Source: CBFGTJ01 sp965651815 (GTDB lineage: Bacteria; Actinomycetota; Acidimicrobiia; Acidimicrobiales; Microtrichaceae). From it: 20,793 nucleotides of DNA. Under the pieces are notes generated by a model. The model was not told the origin of the DNA. It worked only from the letters and a program-made list of their open reading frames with translations, and made no database searches. This document shows positions 6,334-13,879 of this stretch, piece by piece (position 1 is the stretch's first letter; each line of letters begins with the position of its first letter). The stretch is from the NCBI GenBank assembly GCA_965651815.1, contig CBFGTJ010000037.1, positions 1 to 20,793 on the forward strand, in the 5' to 3' direction. The position numbers and the translations under genes were made by a program.

Positions 6334-7626
6334 TCAGCCGCCGGCGTCGACCACGCCGCCGTACACGTGCGCGCCGCCGCGGGCCGTGCCGTGGTCCGCG
6401 ACCGCGTCGCGCAGGTCGGCGACGAACGCGTCCGCCACCTTGTCGTGCCCGGGCGACGCCATGACGTGGAGCCCGCCCTGCTGGCGGTCGAGGTTCCAGC
6501 CACGGTCGTCCATGACGTCCCCCACCGCCTCGATGTCGACGCGCACCTCGGAGTCGGGGTCCGGCCCGAACTCGAACACCGACATGTCCGGGTCCGAGGT
6601 GATCCGCAGACCGTCGATCGAGCGGACGCCCTCCATGAACGTGGTCGTCGCGTCGAGCACCCGGGACGCGAGGCGGAGGTAGCCGTCGTCGCCGAGGTGG
6701 CGCATCGTCGCCCAGGCGCCCGCGATCGGCGCCCCGGGCCGGGTGCCGGCGGACGACGCGGACGCGTACAGCCCGCCCGGCCACGAGTCGTACATGAAGA
6801 TCTGGTGCTCGTAGAGCTCCCGGTCCCGGTACAGCACGGTCGAGACGCCCTTGAAGGCGTAGCCGTACTTGTGGAGGTCCGCCGACATCGAGGTCACGCC
6901 ATCGACGCGGAAGTCCCACGGGGGCACCGGCTGCCCGAGCCGCTCCCAGTACGGCAGCAGGTAGCCGCCGAGGCACGCGTCCACGTGGCACAGCACGCCG
7001 CGCTCCGCGGCGATCGCCGCCACCTCCTCGACCGGGTCGATCACGCCGAACGGGTACGAGGGGGCGGACACGACCACCAGCGCGGTGTGCCGGTCGATCG
7101 CCGCCGCGTACGCGTCCGGGTCGGCGCGGCCGTCCTCGCGCACCGGGAGCGGCCGCCGCTCGACGCCCAGGTAGTGGCACGCCTTCGCGAAGGCAGGGTG
7201 CGCGGTCTCCGAGCAGAGCAGGACCGGGGACTCGCCGCCGTGCGCGCGGTGGTGGTCACGGGCGGTCTGCACCGCGAGGAAGATCGACTCCGTGCCGCCC
7301 GACGAGAGGGTCGCGTGGGAGGCACCCAGCAGGCCCCGGGCCATCTCGATGAGCTCCTGCTCCATGCGCAGCAGCGTCCGGTAGCGGAACGGGTTCAGGG
7401 CGTTCTCGTGGAGGAACATCGACGCGATCTCGTGCTGGAGCTGCTCCAGCTCGGGATCGTCGGTGTGGTACACGAGGCTGAACGCCCGGCCGCCCCGCCA
7501 GTCGAGGTCGTGGGCCCGCTCGGCGCGGACCTCCTCGAGCAGCTCGTCGGCCGGACGCCCCGGCGGCAGGTTCGTCCGCTCCCCTCGCGTGCCGGAGCCG
7601 TCGGTGCTGTGATCCCCCTGTGCCAT
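6334..7626 (-). CDS. PLP-dependent decarboxylase/lyase, sphingosine-1-phosphate-lyase-like
   Basis: A 430-residue group II PLP-dependent decarboxylase-fold enzyme. Visible features: SSGGTESIFLAVQTARDH (cofactor phosphate binding), HVDACLGG with Asp216 (contacts the pyridine nitrogen), and SADLHKYGYAFKG with Lys253 as the probable Schiff-base lysine. The 'SAD-HKYG-A-KG-S-VLYR' pattern is closer to sphingosine-1-phosphate lyase than to classical glutamate decarboxylase. No membrane anchor or signal is present. Likely reactions are cleavage of a phosphorylated long-chain base or decarboxylation of an acidic amino acid; sequence alone does not decide. Start ATG 7626 follows TACGAT by 8 nt without a ribosome binding site. 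It stands alone as a transcription unit. Confidence 0.85.
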   Translation of the reverse strand: MAQGDHSTDGSGTRGERTNLPPGRPADELLEEVRAERAHDLDWRGGRAFSLVYHTDDPELEQLQHEIASMFLHENALNPFRYRTLLRMEQELIEMARGLLGASHATLSSGGTESIFLAVQTARDHHRAHGGESPVLLCSETAHPAFAKACHYLGVERRPLPVREDGRADPDAYAAAIDRHTALVVVSAPSYPFGVIDPVEEVAAIAAERGVLCHVDACLGGYLLPYWERLGQPVPPWDFRVDGVTSMSADLHKYGYAFKGVSTVLYRDRELYEHQIFMYDSWPGGLYASASSAGTRPGAPIAGAWATMRHLGDDGYLRLASRVLDATTTFMEGVRSIDGLRITSDPDMSVFEFGPDPDSEVRVDIEAVGDVMDDRGWNLDRQQGGLHVMASPGHDKVADAFVADLRDAVADHGTARGGAHVYGGVVDAGG

Positions 7627-7634
7627 GGCGCCCG

Positions 7635-7640
7635 ATCGTA
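7635..7640 (-). promoter_or_regulatory. -10 box, likely leaderless start of the PLP decarboxylase
   Basis: TACGAT on the minus strand, 8 nt (CGGGCGCC) before ATG 7626. No Shine-Dalgarno and no clear -35. Confidence 0.5.
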
Positions 7641-7651
7641 CGGGGTGGCGC

Positions 7652-8095
7652 TCAGCCCGCGGGCGCTGGGTAGCGATCCGGGTCGAGCTGGTGGAGGAAG
7701 TGCGCGCAGCGCTCCTCCTCGTCGGACTCGCCGATCGCGGCCGCCGCGGCCCGCAGGCCCTCGAGCGCGCGGAGGAACCCCCGGTTGGCCTCGTGGGCCC
7801 AGCGCACGTACCCGCTCCCCCGCCAGCCCGCGCCGCGCAGGGCGTCGAGCCCCCGGTGGTAGCCGACGCGCGCGTACGCGTAGCGCTCGACGTCGTCGCG
7901 CCCCAGCTCCGCCAACCTGGCCCACGCGTCGAGGAACCGTGGCCAGCGGGCGACGACCCCTGCGACGGCGGCCCGCCGCTGCTCCTCGGGTGCGGCCAGC
8001 GCCTCGGAGAGCGCGGCGAGCGCCTCGGGCGGCTGGGGCGGCAGCACCGTCTCGGGTGGCCCGGATCGGCTGAGGTTGACGGGTCGGTCCGACAT
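7652..8095 (-). CDS. DUF3151 family protein
   Basis: A 147-residue soluble protein of the actinobacterial family DUF3151. The recognisable core is YARVGYHRGLDALRGAGWRG, then VRWAHEANRGFLRALEGLRAAA and AIGESDEEERCAHFLHQLDP near the C-terminus. The helical, aromatic-rich pattern gives no catalytic motif, and the family function is unknown to me. Start ATG 8095 lies 8 nt after TAACCT with no ribosome binding site. It sits between the patatin and PLP decarboxylase genes as a separate unit with its own promoter. Confidence 0.87.
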   Translation of the reverse strand: MSDRPVNLSRSGPPETVLPPQPPEALAALSEALAAPEEQRRAAVAGVVARWPRFLDAWARLAELGRDDVERYAYARVGYHRGLDALRGAGWRGSGYVRWAHEANRGFLRALEGLRAAAAAIGESDEEERCAHFLHQLDPDRYPAPAG

Positions 8096-8103
8096 GCGGC
8101 GGG

Positions 8104-8109
8104 AGGTTA
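8104..8109 (-). promoter_or_regulatory. -10 box, likely leaderless start of DUF3151
   Basis: TAACCT on the minus strand, 8 nt before ATG 8095. No Shine-Dalgarno. Confidence 0.5.
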
Positions 8110-8152
8110 GCGAGGCGCGCCCGGGCGCTGGGTTCGCCGGTCGGCGGTCCGC

Positions 8153-9334
8153 TCAGCCCACCTCGCCGTCGCGGCTGGCGCGCTCGTCGCGCCTGGACGC
8201 GCCGGCGGCGGCCCGGTCCCGGGACTCCCCGTCGGGGTCCGTGGCGTCCGCGGCGCCCTCGCGCTCGGTCACACCGGCCCGCTCGGGCGCCTCCGTGTCG
8301 GTGGCCTCGGTGGCCTCCCGGTCGTCGCCGTCGACCTCGTCGTCCCGGCCGCTGAGGATGGCGCCCTCCGGGGACTCGGCGGCGTCCTGCGCCTGCCGCC
8401 AGGAGAGGTTCCGGGCGCTCAGCACGAGCCGACCGATCGGGCGCAGCAGGTCGGCACCGCGCCGACGTTGCTCGATCTCCTCGGCCCGCTCCTCCAGGAA
8501 CCGCGCGGAGCTCTCGTAGCCCTGGGTGACGAGCTCGTCGGTCTGGCTGAAGTCGTCGTAGCGGATGTCGGGGCGCTGGCCCGGGGGCAGCACGATCGCC
8601 TCGACACGTGGCGGCAGGCTCGCGAGGTCCCGGGCGAACCGGCTGTTGCGGGCGATCCAGTAGGCGAGCAGGGCCCCGTCGAGGGGGCGGCGGATCTCGA
8701 CGTCCGGCCGCCCGTGGGGCCCCACGTGCAGCACGTAGATCTCGCGGCAGCCGAGCTCGACCGCCCGGGCGATCGGCACGTTGTCGACCACGCCCCCGTC
8801 GACGTAGCGCTCGCCGTCGATGATGACCGGCGGGTACACGGCGGGCAGCGCCGCCGAGGCGAGGATCGCCTCGGTCAGGTCGCCCTCGTCGAACCACCGC
8901 TCGATCGCACGGTCGGCGTGGGTCGCCACGCACTGGAACGGGATCTGCAGCTCGTCGAACTGCCGGCCGCGCCCCAGCAGGCGTTCGATGCCCTTGCGGA
9001 GGCCCTCGTTGCTGTGCAGCGACGCGCCCTTGCGCAGCAGCTGGAGCGCGGAGGGGATGCGCGAGGACGGCATCAGCTCGTGGCTGGTGGTGTTGCGCCA
9101 GTGCTGGTGGATGCGGTCGACGCCCACGGCGTTGGGCTCGAGGGCGAAGCCGGCGCCGTTGAGCGCCCCGACCGAGCACCCCAGCACCACGTCCGGCACG
9201 ATCCCGCGCTCGACCAGCGCCCGGAGCATCCCGACCTGGATCGCCCCGAGGTTCCCTCCACCGGAGAGGACGAACGCCACCCTCGGGCGGCGTCGGGTGC
9301 CGTCTCTCCTCTTGCGCTCCCGCAACGTCGCCAT
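8153..9334 (-). CDS. patatin-like phospholipase (RssA/NTE-type)
   Basis: A 393-residue patatin-family serine acyl hydrolase, expected to release fatty acids from phospholipids or other acyl esters. Visible features: the oxyanion-hole stretch VLSGGGNLGAIQVGMLRAL (residues about 22-40), nucleophile elbow GCSVG with Ser54, and catalytic dyad Asp179 in YVDGGVVDNVPI. The core ends near residue 300. The last 85 or so residues are charged, low-complexity and probably disordered, ending in RRDERASRDGEVG. A basic N-terminus (RERKRRDGTRRR) precedes the core and there is no signal peptide, so it is probably cytoplasmic or peripheral at the membrane. Start ATG 9334 lies 8 nt after TAGCCT, which contains the stop codon of the upstream hydrolase gene. 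Confidence 0.92.
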   Translation of the reverse strand: MATLRERKRRDGTRRRPRVAFVLSGGGNLGAIQVGMLRALVERGIVPDVVLGCSVGALNGAGFALEPNAVGVDRIHQHWRNTTSHELMPSSRIPSALQLLRKGASLHSNEGLRKGIERLLGRGRQFDELQIPFQCVATHADRAIERWFDEGDLTEAILASAALPAVYPPVIIDGERYVDGGVVDNVPIARAVELGCREIYVLHVGPHGRPDVEIRRPLDGALLAYWIARNSRFARDLASLPPRVEAIVLPPGQRPDIRYDDFSQTDELVTQGYESSARFLEERAEEIEQRRRGADLLRPIGRLVLSARNLSWRQAQDAAESPEGAILSGRDDEVDGDDREATEATDTEAPERAGVTEREGAADATDPDGESRDRAAAGASRRDERASRDGEVG

Positions 9335-9342
9335 TCGTGCCG

Positions 9343-9348
9343 AGGCTA
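9343..9348 (-). promoter_or_regulatory. -10 box overlapping the hydrolase stop codon; leaderless start of patatin gene
   Basis: TAGCCT on the minus strand, 8 nt before ATG 9334. Its first three bases are the TAG stop of the alpha/beta hydrolase gene (9346-9348). Confidence 0.5.
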
Positions 9349-10248
9349 ACGAGCCGTGGGACCGTCGTGGAACGGGTCCGCCCCACCCCGTCCGGGGCCG
9401 GCCGGGCCGGGCGCCGCGAGCGCGACCGCCCTGCGGACGAACCCCGCGAACTCGCCGGGGTGGGTGAGGTGCGCGCCGTGGCCCGCCCCCGGGATCTCGA
9501 CCAGCGGTGCGCCGGGCAGCACCTCGCGGAGCGCCACCGCCCCGCTGCGCAGCGCCGGTGCGCTGAGCTCGCCGACGCCGAGCAGCACCGGGACCTCGAT
9601 CGCCCCCGGATCCGACCGGTCCGGTGCGTCGCGCAGGTCGACCAGCTCGGCGAGCAGGGCCGGGCCCTCCGCACGGCGGGCCTCCCGGTCGCGGTCACGG
9701 AGCCGCCCCCAGGTGTGGTCGCCGACCATCCCCCGGTAGAAGTGCTCCGCCGCCGCGGCCGGGCCCTCGCGCAGCCCGACCTCGATCGCGCCGCCGCCGA
9801 TCCGTTCCCGGGAGCCGTCGAGCTCCGGTGCGGGTGGCTCGAACGCGGCGACCGCCGCCACCCGCGGGTCGCGGCGCGCCGCGAGCGCCAGCGCGAGCCG
9901 CCCACCCAGGCTGTGGCCGACGACCACCACCCGGTCCGCCCCGAAGTGGTCGAGCACGGCGACGAGGTCGTCGACGTGGTGCTCCAGGGTCGGTGCGATG
10001 CCCCCTCGCTGCGACCCGGCGTACCCGCGCCGGTCCACCGCCAGGCAGTCGTGCTCGGGCAGCCGCCGCATCACGCGCCCGAAGCTGGCGGCCCGGTCCA
10101 TCGCACCGTGCACGAGCAGCACCCACCTGACCGGCGGGGTCGCGCGGTCGAGCCCGCCGTCGGTCCCGGTCGCGGGCCGGTGGACCACCGAGAGGCCGCG
10201 GACCTCGTGGGTGGAGGTGCGAGCGGTGGCTCGGACCGCGCCGGTCAC
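9346..10248 (-). CDS. alpha/beta-fold hydrolase
   Basis: A 300-residue alpha/beta hydrolase of the esterase/C-C hydrolase/haloperoxidase-like group. Visible features: the oxyanion-loop motif LLVHGAMDR (residues about 44-52), a DRRGYAGS segment, nucleophile elbow VVGHSLGG with Ser113, and catalytic His257 in GAGHGAHL. An acidic residue presumably completes the triad. No signal peptide. GTG 10248 is the start because it overlaps the pyruvate kinase stop by 4 bp (GTGA); the frame also extends upstream inside pyk, but that part has no homology. It is translated from the pyk mRNA, so its supply should follow that of pyruvate kinase. Substrate unknown. Confidence 0.88.
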   Translation of the reverse strand: MTGAVRATARTSTHEVRGLSVVHRPATGTDGGLDRATPPVRWVLLVHGAMDRAASFGRVMRRLPEHDCLAVDRRGYAGSQRGGIAPTLEHHVDDLVAVLDHFGADRVVVVGHSLGGRLALALAARRDPRVAAVAAFEPPAPELDGSRERIGGGAIEVGLREGPAAAAEHFYRGMVGDHTWGRLRDRDREARRAEGPALLAELVDLRDAPDRSDPGAIEVPVLLGVGELSAPALRSGAVALREVLPGAPLVEIPGAGHGAHLTHPGEFAGFVRRAVALAAPGPAGPGRGGADPFHDGPTAR

Positions 10249-11678
10249 GGCACGCGCATCAGGCGCAGCACGTCGGTGGCGTGGACCCCGGCCCCGCCGG
10301 CGCCGGCGAGCACGGCGACGACCTCGCCGGTGCGCACGAAGCCGCGGTCGCGGGCGATGCACACCAGCTCCTCCATCGCCTGCACGTCCTCGACGCGTCC
10401 GGGGGCGAGCAGCGGCGTGGCGCCCCAGCTGATCGTGAGCTGGCGCACCGTCCGGTCGCGGGGGCTGAAGGCGATGATCGGCATCTGTGGCCGGAACCTG
10501 GCGATCGAGCGCACGGTGAAGCCCGACTCCGAGATGCAGACGATGGCCGAGACGCCCATCTCGGTCGCGGCCCGCCACGTCGCCCCGGTCATGGCGTCGG
10601 TGATCCGCGCCTCGCCGGTGCCGACCGCGCCCCGCCGCAGGAGGCGGATCCGGCGGGCCCAGCCCTCGTAGTCGAACTCCTGGTCGGCCCGGCGGGCGAC
10701 CCGCGCCATGGTGGCGACCGTGGTCACCGGGTCGTGGCCCACCGCGGTCTCGCCCGACAGCATCACCGCGGAGGTCCCGTCGAACACGGCGTTGGCGACG
10801 TCGGAGACCTCCGCCCGCGTCGGTGCGGGGGCGGTCACCATCGACTCGAACATCTGGGTCGCGGTGATGACCGGCTTCCCGAGCGCGATGCAGTCGCGGA
10901 TGATCCGCTTCTGCACGTGCGGCAGCTCCTCGATCCCGAGCTCGGTGCCGAGGTCGCCGCGGGCGACCATGATCGCCCCCGCCTCCTCGATGATGCCGGT
11001 GAGGTTCTCCACCGCTGCCCGGGTCTCGATCTTCGCGACGAGCAGCGGGCCCCTCGGGTAGGGCTCCGTCCCGACCTTGCGCACGTCGTGGCCGGAGCGC
11101 ACGAACGACAGGGCGACCATGTCGACCCCCGCCTCGACGAACGCGTCGAGCTTCTTCAGGTCCTCGGGGGTCGGCGAGGTGAGGCGCAGGCGGTCCGAGG
11201 GCACGTGCAGCCCGGGGCGCCCGACGATGTGCCCGCCGGCGATCACGACGGCGGTCGCGTGGTCGCGGTCCACCGACTCGATCTGCAGCATGACGCTGCC
11301 GTCACCGATGGCGAGCTGGTCACCGGGGTGCACGTCCACGAGGAGGTCCTCGTAGTCCACGCCGAGGCAGTCGACGTCCGACCGCTCGCGGCCCGGCACG
11401 AGCGTGACGGGGTTGCCCGGGACCAGGTCGACGCCGGTGTCGCCGAAGGACGCGAGCCGCACCTTCGGGCCCGGCAGGTCGATCATGATGCCGACCTCGC
11501 GGCCGGCCTCGGCCGCGATCGCCCGGATGGCGTGGTAGCGGCCGAGCGCCTCGTCGAGGGAGCCGTGCGCGAGGCCGAGGCGGGCGACGTCCATGCCGGC
11601 CTCGATCATCTTGCGCAGGACCGGGGCGGAATCGGAGGCCGGTCCGATCGTGGCGACGATCTTGGTGCGTCGGGGCAT
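10245..11678 (-). CDS. pyk: pyruvate kinase with altered monovalent-cation site
   Basis: A 477-residue pyruvate kinase, converting PEP and ADP to pyruvate and ATP in glycolysis. Visible features: N-terminal RTKIVATIGPAS; AKIET with the catalytic Lys; MVARGDLGTELG with the Mg-binding acid; VITATQMFESM; and PTRAEVSDVANAVFDGTSAVMLSGET. The C-terminal regulatory domain is complete. Two changes stand out. The usual RLNFSHG reads RLGLAHG (Gly35 and Ala37 in place of Asn and Ser). The D-T-K-G-P-E segment reads D-L-P-G-P-K (Leu68, Lys72). Lys and Leu here mark K+-independent pyruvate kinases. Start ATG 11678 lies 6 nt after TAGCCT with no proper ribosome binding site. It is coupled to the hydrolase gene by a GTGA overlap. 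Confidence 0.95.
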   Translation of the reverse strand: MPRRTKIVATIGPASDSAPVLRKMIEAGMDVARLGLAHGSLDEALGRYHAIRAIAAEAGREVGIMIDLPGPKVRLASFGDTGVDLVPGNPVTLVPGRERSDVDCLGVDYEDLLVDVHPGDQLAIGDGSVMLQIESVDRDHATAVVIAGGHIVGRPGLHVPSDRLRLTSPTPEDLKKLDAFVEAGVDMVALSFVRSGHDVRKVGTEPYPRGPLLVAKIETRAAVENLTGIIEEAGAIMVARGDLGTELGIEELPHVQKRIIRDCIALGKPVITATQMFESMVTAPAPTRAEVSDVANAVFDGTSAVMLSGETAVGHDPVTTVATMARVARRADQEFDYEGWARRIRLLRRGAVGTGEARITDAMTGATWRAATEMGVSAIVCISESGFTVRSIARFRPQMPIIAFSPRDRTVRQLTISWGATPLLAPGRVEDVQAMEELVCIARDRGFVRTGEVVAVLAGAGGAGVHATDVLRLMRVP

Positions 11679-11684
11679 GCCCCA

Positions 11685-11690
11685 AGGCTA
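11685..11690 (-). promoter_or_regulatory. -10 box, likely leaderless start of pyk-hydrolase unit
   Basis: TAGCCT on the minus strand, then TGGGGC (6 nt), then ATG 11678. At -35 only a weak GTCGAT is present (11708-11713). Confidence 0.6.
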
Positions 11691-11692
11691 CG

Positions 11693-11729
11693 CCCGCACG
11701 GGCGCGGATCGACGCAGCCCCGGTGCGGG
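11693..11729 (-). repeat. inverted repeat between acyl-CoA dehydrogenase stop and pyk promoter
   Basis: CCCGCAC (11693-11699) and GTGCGGG (11723-11729) are perfect 7-bp arms with a long 23-nt loop. A smaller dyad, GCCCG-CA-CGGGC, lies at 11692-11703. This could be a terminator for the dehydrogenase gene or a control site for pyk. Confidence 0.3.
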
Positions 11730-11737
11730 ACCGGCGC

Positions 11738-12967
11738 TCAGCTGCGGGGCACGTCCTTCCAGGGGAGGTCCTTGTCCACGCGCACGTCGCCGGGCAGCCC
11801 GAGCACGCGCTCACCGATGATGTTCTTCAGCACCTCCGACGTGCCGCCCTCGATCGAGTTCGCGCGGGCGCGCAGGAAGTTCTTGCGCATGTCGTCGGTG
11901 AACAGCGCCTGCCGTGGCCGCACCATCTCGTAGGAGCCGTAGAGCATGCCCTCGGGCCCCAGGATGTCCATGGCCAGGTCGTAGATCTGCTTGTTCAGCT
12001 CGGCCATCGCGAGCTTCGCGACCGAGCCCTCCGGGCCGGGGGTCCCCGCGCTGCGCAGCTGGGCGGCGCGCAGGTTGGTCAGCCGGTTGACCTCCGCCTG
12101 CACCCACAGCCGGGCGACCTGGTCGCGGCGCACCGGGTCCTTGTCGGCGGCTGCCTTCCAGACGTCGACGAGCTGCCCGATCGGGCCGGCACCCCGCGGC
12201 GGGGTGCCACCGCCGATGGAGACGCGCTCGTTCATCAGGGTCGTGATCGACACGGCCCAGCCGCGGCCGACCTCGTCGAGGCGCATCGAGTCGGGGATGC
12301 GGGTCTCGGTGAGGTACACCTCGTTGAACTCCGCCTCACCGGTCATCTGCCGCAGCGGCCGGACCTCCACGCCGGGGGCGTGCATGTCGACGATGAACGC
12401 GGTGATGCCCTTGTGCTTGGGAAGGTCGGGGTCGGTCCGGGCGATCACCAGCCCGTAGGAGGCGATGTGGGCGAGGGTGGTCCACACCTTCTGCCCGGTG
12501 ACGACCCACTCGTCGCCGTCGCGCTCGGCGCGCATCGACAGCGAGGCGACGTCGGACCCGGCGCCCGGCTCGGAGAACATCTGGCACCAGATGTGCTCGT
12601 TGGAGAACAGCGGTCGCAGGAGCCGCTTCTGCTCCGGCGTGCCGTGGACCTGCACCGCGGGCGCGCACATGCCGTAACCGATCGGGTTCTTCTGGCCGCC
12701 GATCGGGGCGCCGGCGGCGGCGAGTCGGGTGATGATCGTGCGCTGCAGCTTGGGGCTGAGCCCGAGCCCGCCCTCGCCCTCGGGGAAGTGCACCCACGCG
12801 AGGCCGAGGTCGAACTGGGCCTCGAGGAACTCCCGCTCCGGGGTCGTGGCGGGTGGGTGCTCGGCGAGGAGCTGCTCGCACAGCTCGAGGACACGCTGCT
12901 CGTCGGGGTCCGTCGCCGCAGTCCCCTCGGTCCGGGTCCGCACGGTCTCCTCGGTCACGTCGGTCAC
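11738..12967 (-). CDS. acyl-CoA dehydrogenase
   Basis: A 409-residue FAD-dependent acyl-CoA dehydrogenase that introduces an alpha,beta double bond into acyl-CoA thioesters (fatty-acid or steroid side-chain beta-oxidation). Visible features: MFSEPGAGSDVASL (flavin and substrate contact), WVVTGQKVWTTLAHIASYG, VYLTETRIP, and the C-terminal SIEGGTSEVLKNIIGERVLGLP, whose Glu373 fits the catalytic-base position. GTG 12967 is chosen because GGAGG lies 5 nt upstream; the in-frame GTG at 12973 is inside that site. A 20-bp palindrome precedes the gene, matching the one before the acyl-CoA ligase. Chain-length specificity cannot be read from sequence. Confidence 0.93.
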   Translation of the reverse strand: MTDVTEETVRTRTEGTAATDPDEQRVLELCEQLLAEHPPATTPEREFLEAQFDLGLAWVHFPEGEGGLGLSPKLQRTIITRLAAAGAPIGGQKNPIGYGMCAPAVQVHGTPEQKRLLRPLFSNEHIWCQMFSEPGAGSDVASLSMRAERDGDEWVVTGQKVWTTLAHIASYGLVIARTDPDLPKHKGITAFIVDMHAPGVEVRPLRQMTGEAEFNEVYLTETRIPDSMRLDEVGRGWAVSITTLMNERVSIGGGTPPRGAGPIGQLVDVWKAAADKDPVRRDQVARLWVQAEVNRLTNLRAAQLRSAGTPGPEGSVAKLAMAELNKQIYDLAMDILGPEGMLYGSYEMVRPRQALFTDDMRKNFLRARANSIEGGTSEVLKNIIGERVLGLPGDVRVDKDLPWKDVPRS

Positions 12968-13012
12968 GTCCACCTCCGTCGCTCGTCCGCGGTCGGTCCC
13001 CCAAACCCCGGG

Positions 13013-13032
13013 ACTTGACCGTGCGGTCAAGT
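13013..13032. promoter_or_regulatory. palindromic operator upstream of acyl-CoA dehydrogenase
   Basis: ACTTGACCG-TG-CGGTCAAGT: perfect 9-bp arms around a 2-bp centre. It overlaps a -10-like TAACTT on the minus strand (13029-13034), so bound protein would block initiation. Size and symmetry fit a TetR-family operator. Confidence 0.75.
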
Positions 13033-13050
13033 TACCCCGTCGCGCGCCCG

Positions 13051-13842
13051 TCAGTTGAGCCGGGCGAGCAGCCGCAGGGCACGACCCGCGTGGTCCTGGG
13101 AGGGGTCGGGGTCGAGGTGCGACAGCTCCTGGTGGAGCCTGGCGGCCTCGTCGAACCGGCCGTCCGCGGCCAGCAGCTCCGCGAGCGCCCGGCGCTCCTC
13201 CAGGCCCGCCCCGGGCAGCCGCGCCTGCAGCTGCACGACCCTCACGAGCCCGGCCCGGTTCGACTCGAGCCCGTACGAGTGGCGGAGGTGGGCCAGCACC
13301 CGGGTGCCGAGCCGGCGCGGCGGGCTCGGCGCGAGCATCCCGTCGGTGAAGCGCGCCCGGGGCCCGTGCAGGCGCTCGAACAGCGCCCGGCAGGCGGTGG
13401 GGTCCATCGGGGCGCCGCCCCGGAAGGGGTCGAAGAACGCCCGGTCGTCGCGGGCGTCCCGCACGAGGAAGTGCCCCGGCAGCCCGATGCCGACCACCTC
13501 CACGCCGACACGGCGCCCGAGCTCGATCGCGAGGATCGACAGCGAGATGGGGATCGCCGCGCGGCGGGCCAGCACCTCGTCGAGCAGGCTGTTGCGGGCA
13601 TCGTGGTAGTGCTCCTCGTCGCCCCGGAAGCCGCCGGGGCCGAACAGGGTGGAGCACAGCTCGGCGGCGCCGGCGCCATCGGGGAGCCGGGACCCGAGGT
13701 CGTCCGCGAGCGCGTCCAGCTCGGCGAGGAGCCGGTCCGGGTCGACGCCGGGGCGCCCGTGCGCGGCGATGAGCGCGAAGGCCCGGTCGAGGGGCGGCTC
13801 CCTCCTCGCCAGCAGCTGCTCGAACGCCTCGAGGTGGTCCAC
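13051..13842 (-). CDS. SirB1-type transglutaminase-like protein with TPR-like tail
   Basis: A 263-residue protein of the SirB1/transglutaminase-like superfamily. The core matches the family pattern: HYHDARNSLLDEVLARRAAIPISLSILAIELGRR, then VGIGLPGHFLVRD and FFDPFRGG. A short helical-repeat tail (about residues 220-263, with LAELLAADGRFDEAARLHQE) resembles a TPR, as is usual in this family. Function is poorly defined. Start GTG 13842 is favoured because TACGTT sits 7 nt upstream, the leaderless pattern seen in neighbours. Other starts are GTG 13860 and a TTG at 13896, but the latter is inside the operator. It is divergent from the acyl-CoA ligase. Confidence 0.85.
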   Translation of the reverse strand: MDHLEAFEQLLARREPPLDRAFALIAAHGRPGVDPDRLLAELDALADDLGSRLPDGAGAAELCSTLFGPGGFRGDEEHYHDARNSLLDEVLARRAAIPISLSILAIELGRRVGVEVVGIGLPGHFLVRDARDDRAFFDPFRGGAPMDPTACRALFERLHGPRARFTDGMLAPSPPRRLGTRVLAHLRHSYGLESNRAGLVRVVQLQARLPGAGLEERRALAELLAADGRFDEAARLHQELSHLDPDPSQDHAGRALRLLARLN

Positions 13843-13849
13843 GCCGACG

Positions 13850-13855
13850 AACGTA
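13850..13855 (-). promoter_or_regulatory. -10 box, likely leaderless start of SirB1-type gene
   Basis: TACGTT on the minus strand, 7 nt (CGTCGGC) before GTG 13842. No Shine-Dalgarno. Confidence 0.45.
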
Positions 13856-13879
13856 CCCACCCCGGTGGCGCCGGGGCGC

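Noticed and set aside
6367..8073. A 568-codon open frame on the plus strand
   Set aside because: It is antisense to the PLP decarboxylase and DUF3151 genes, is Arg/Val/His-rich with no domain, and is a by-product of high GC at third codon positions.
7395..9905. An 836-codon open frame on the minus strand
   Set aside because: It is out of frame with the patatin, DUF3151 and decarboxylase genes on the same strand and consists of Arg/Pro/Gly-rich noise.
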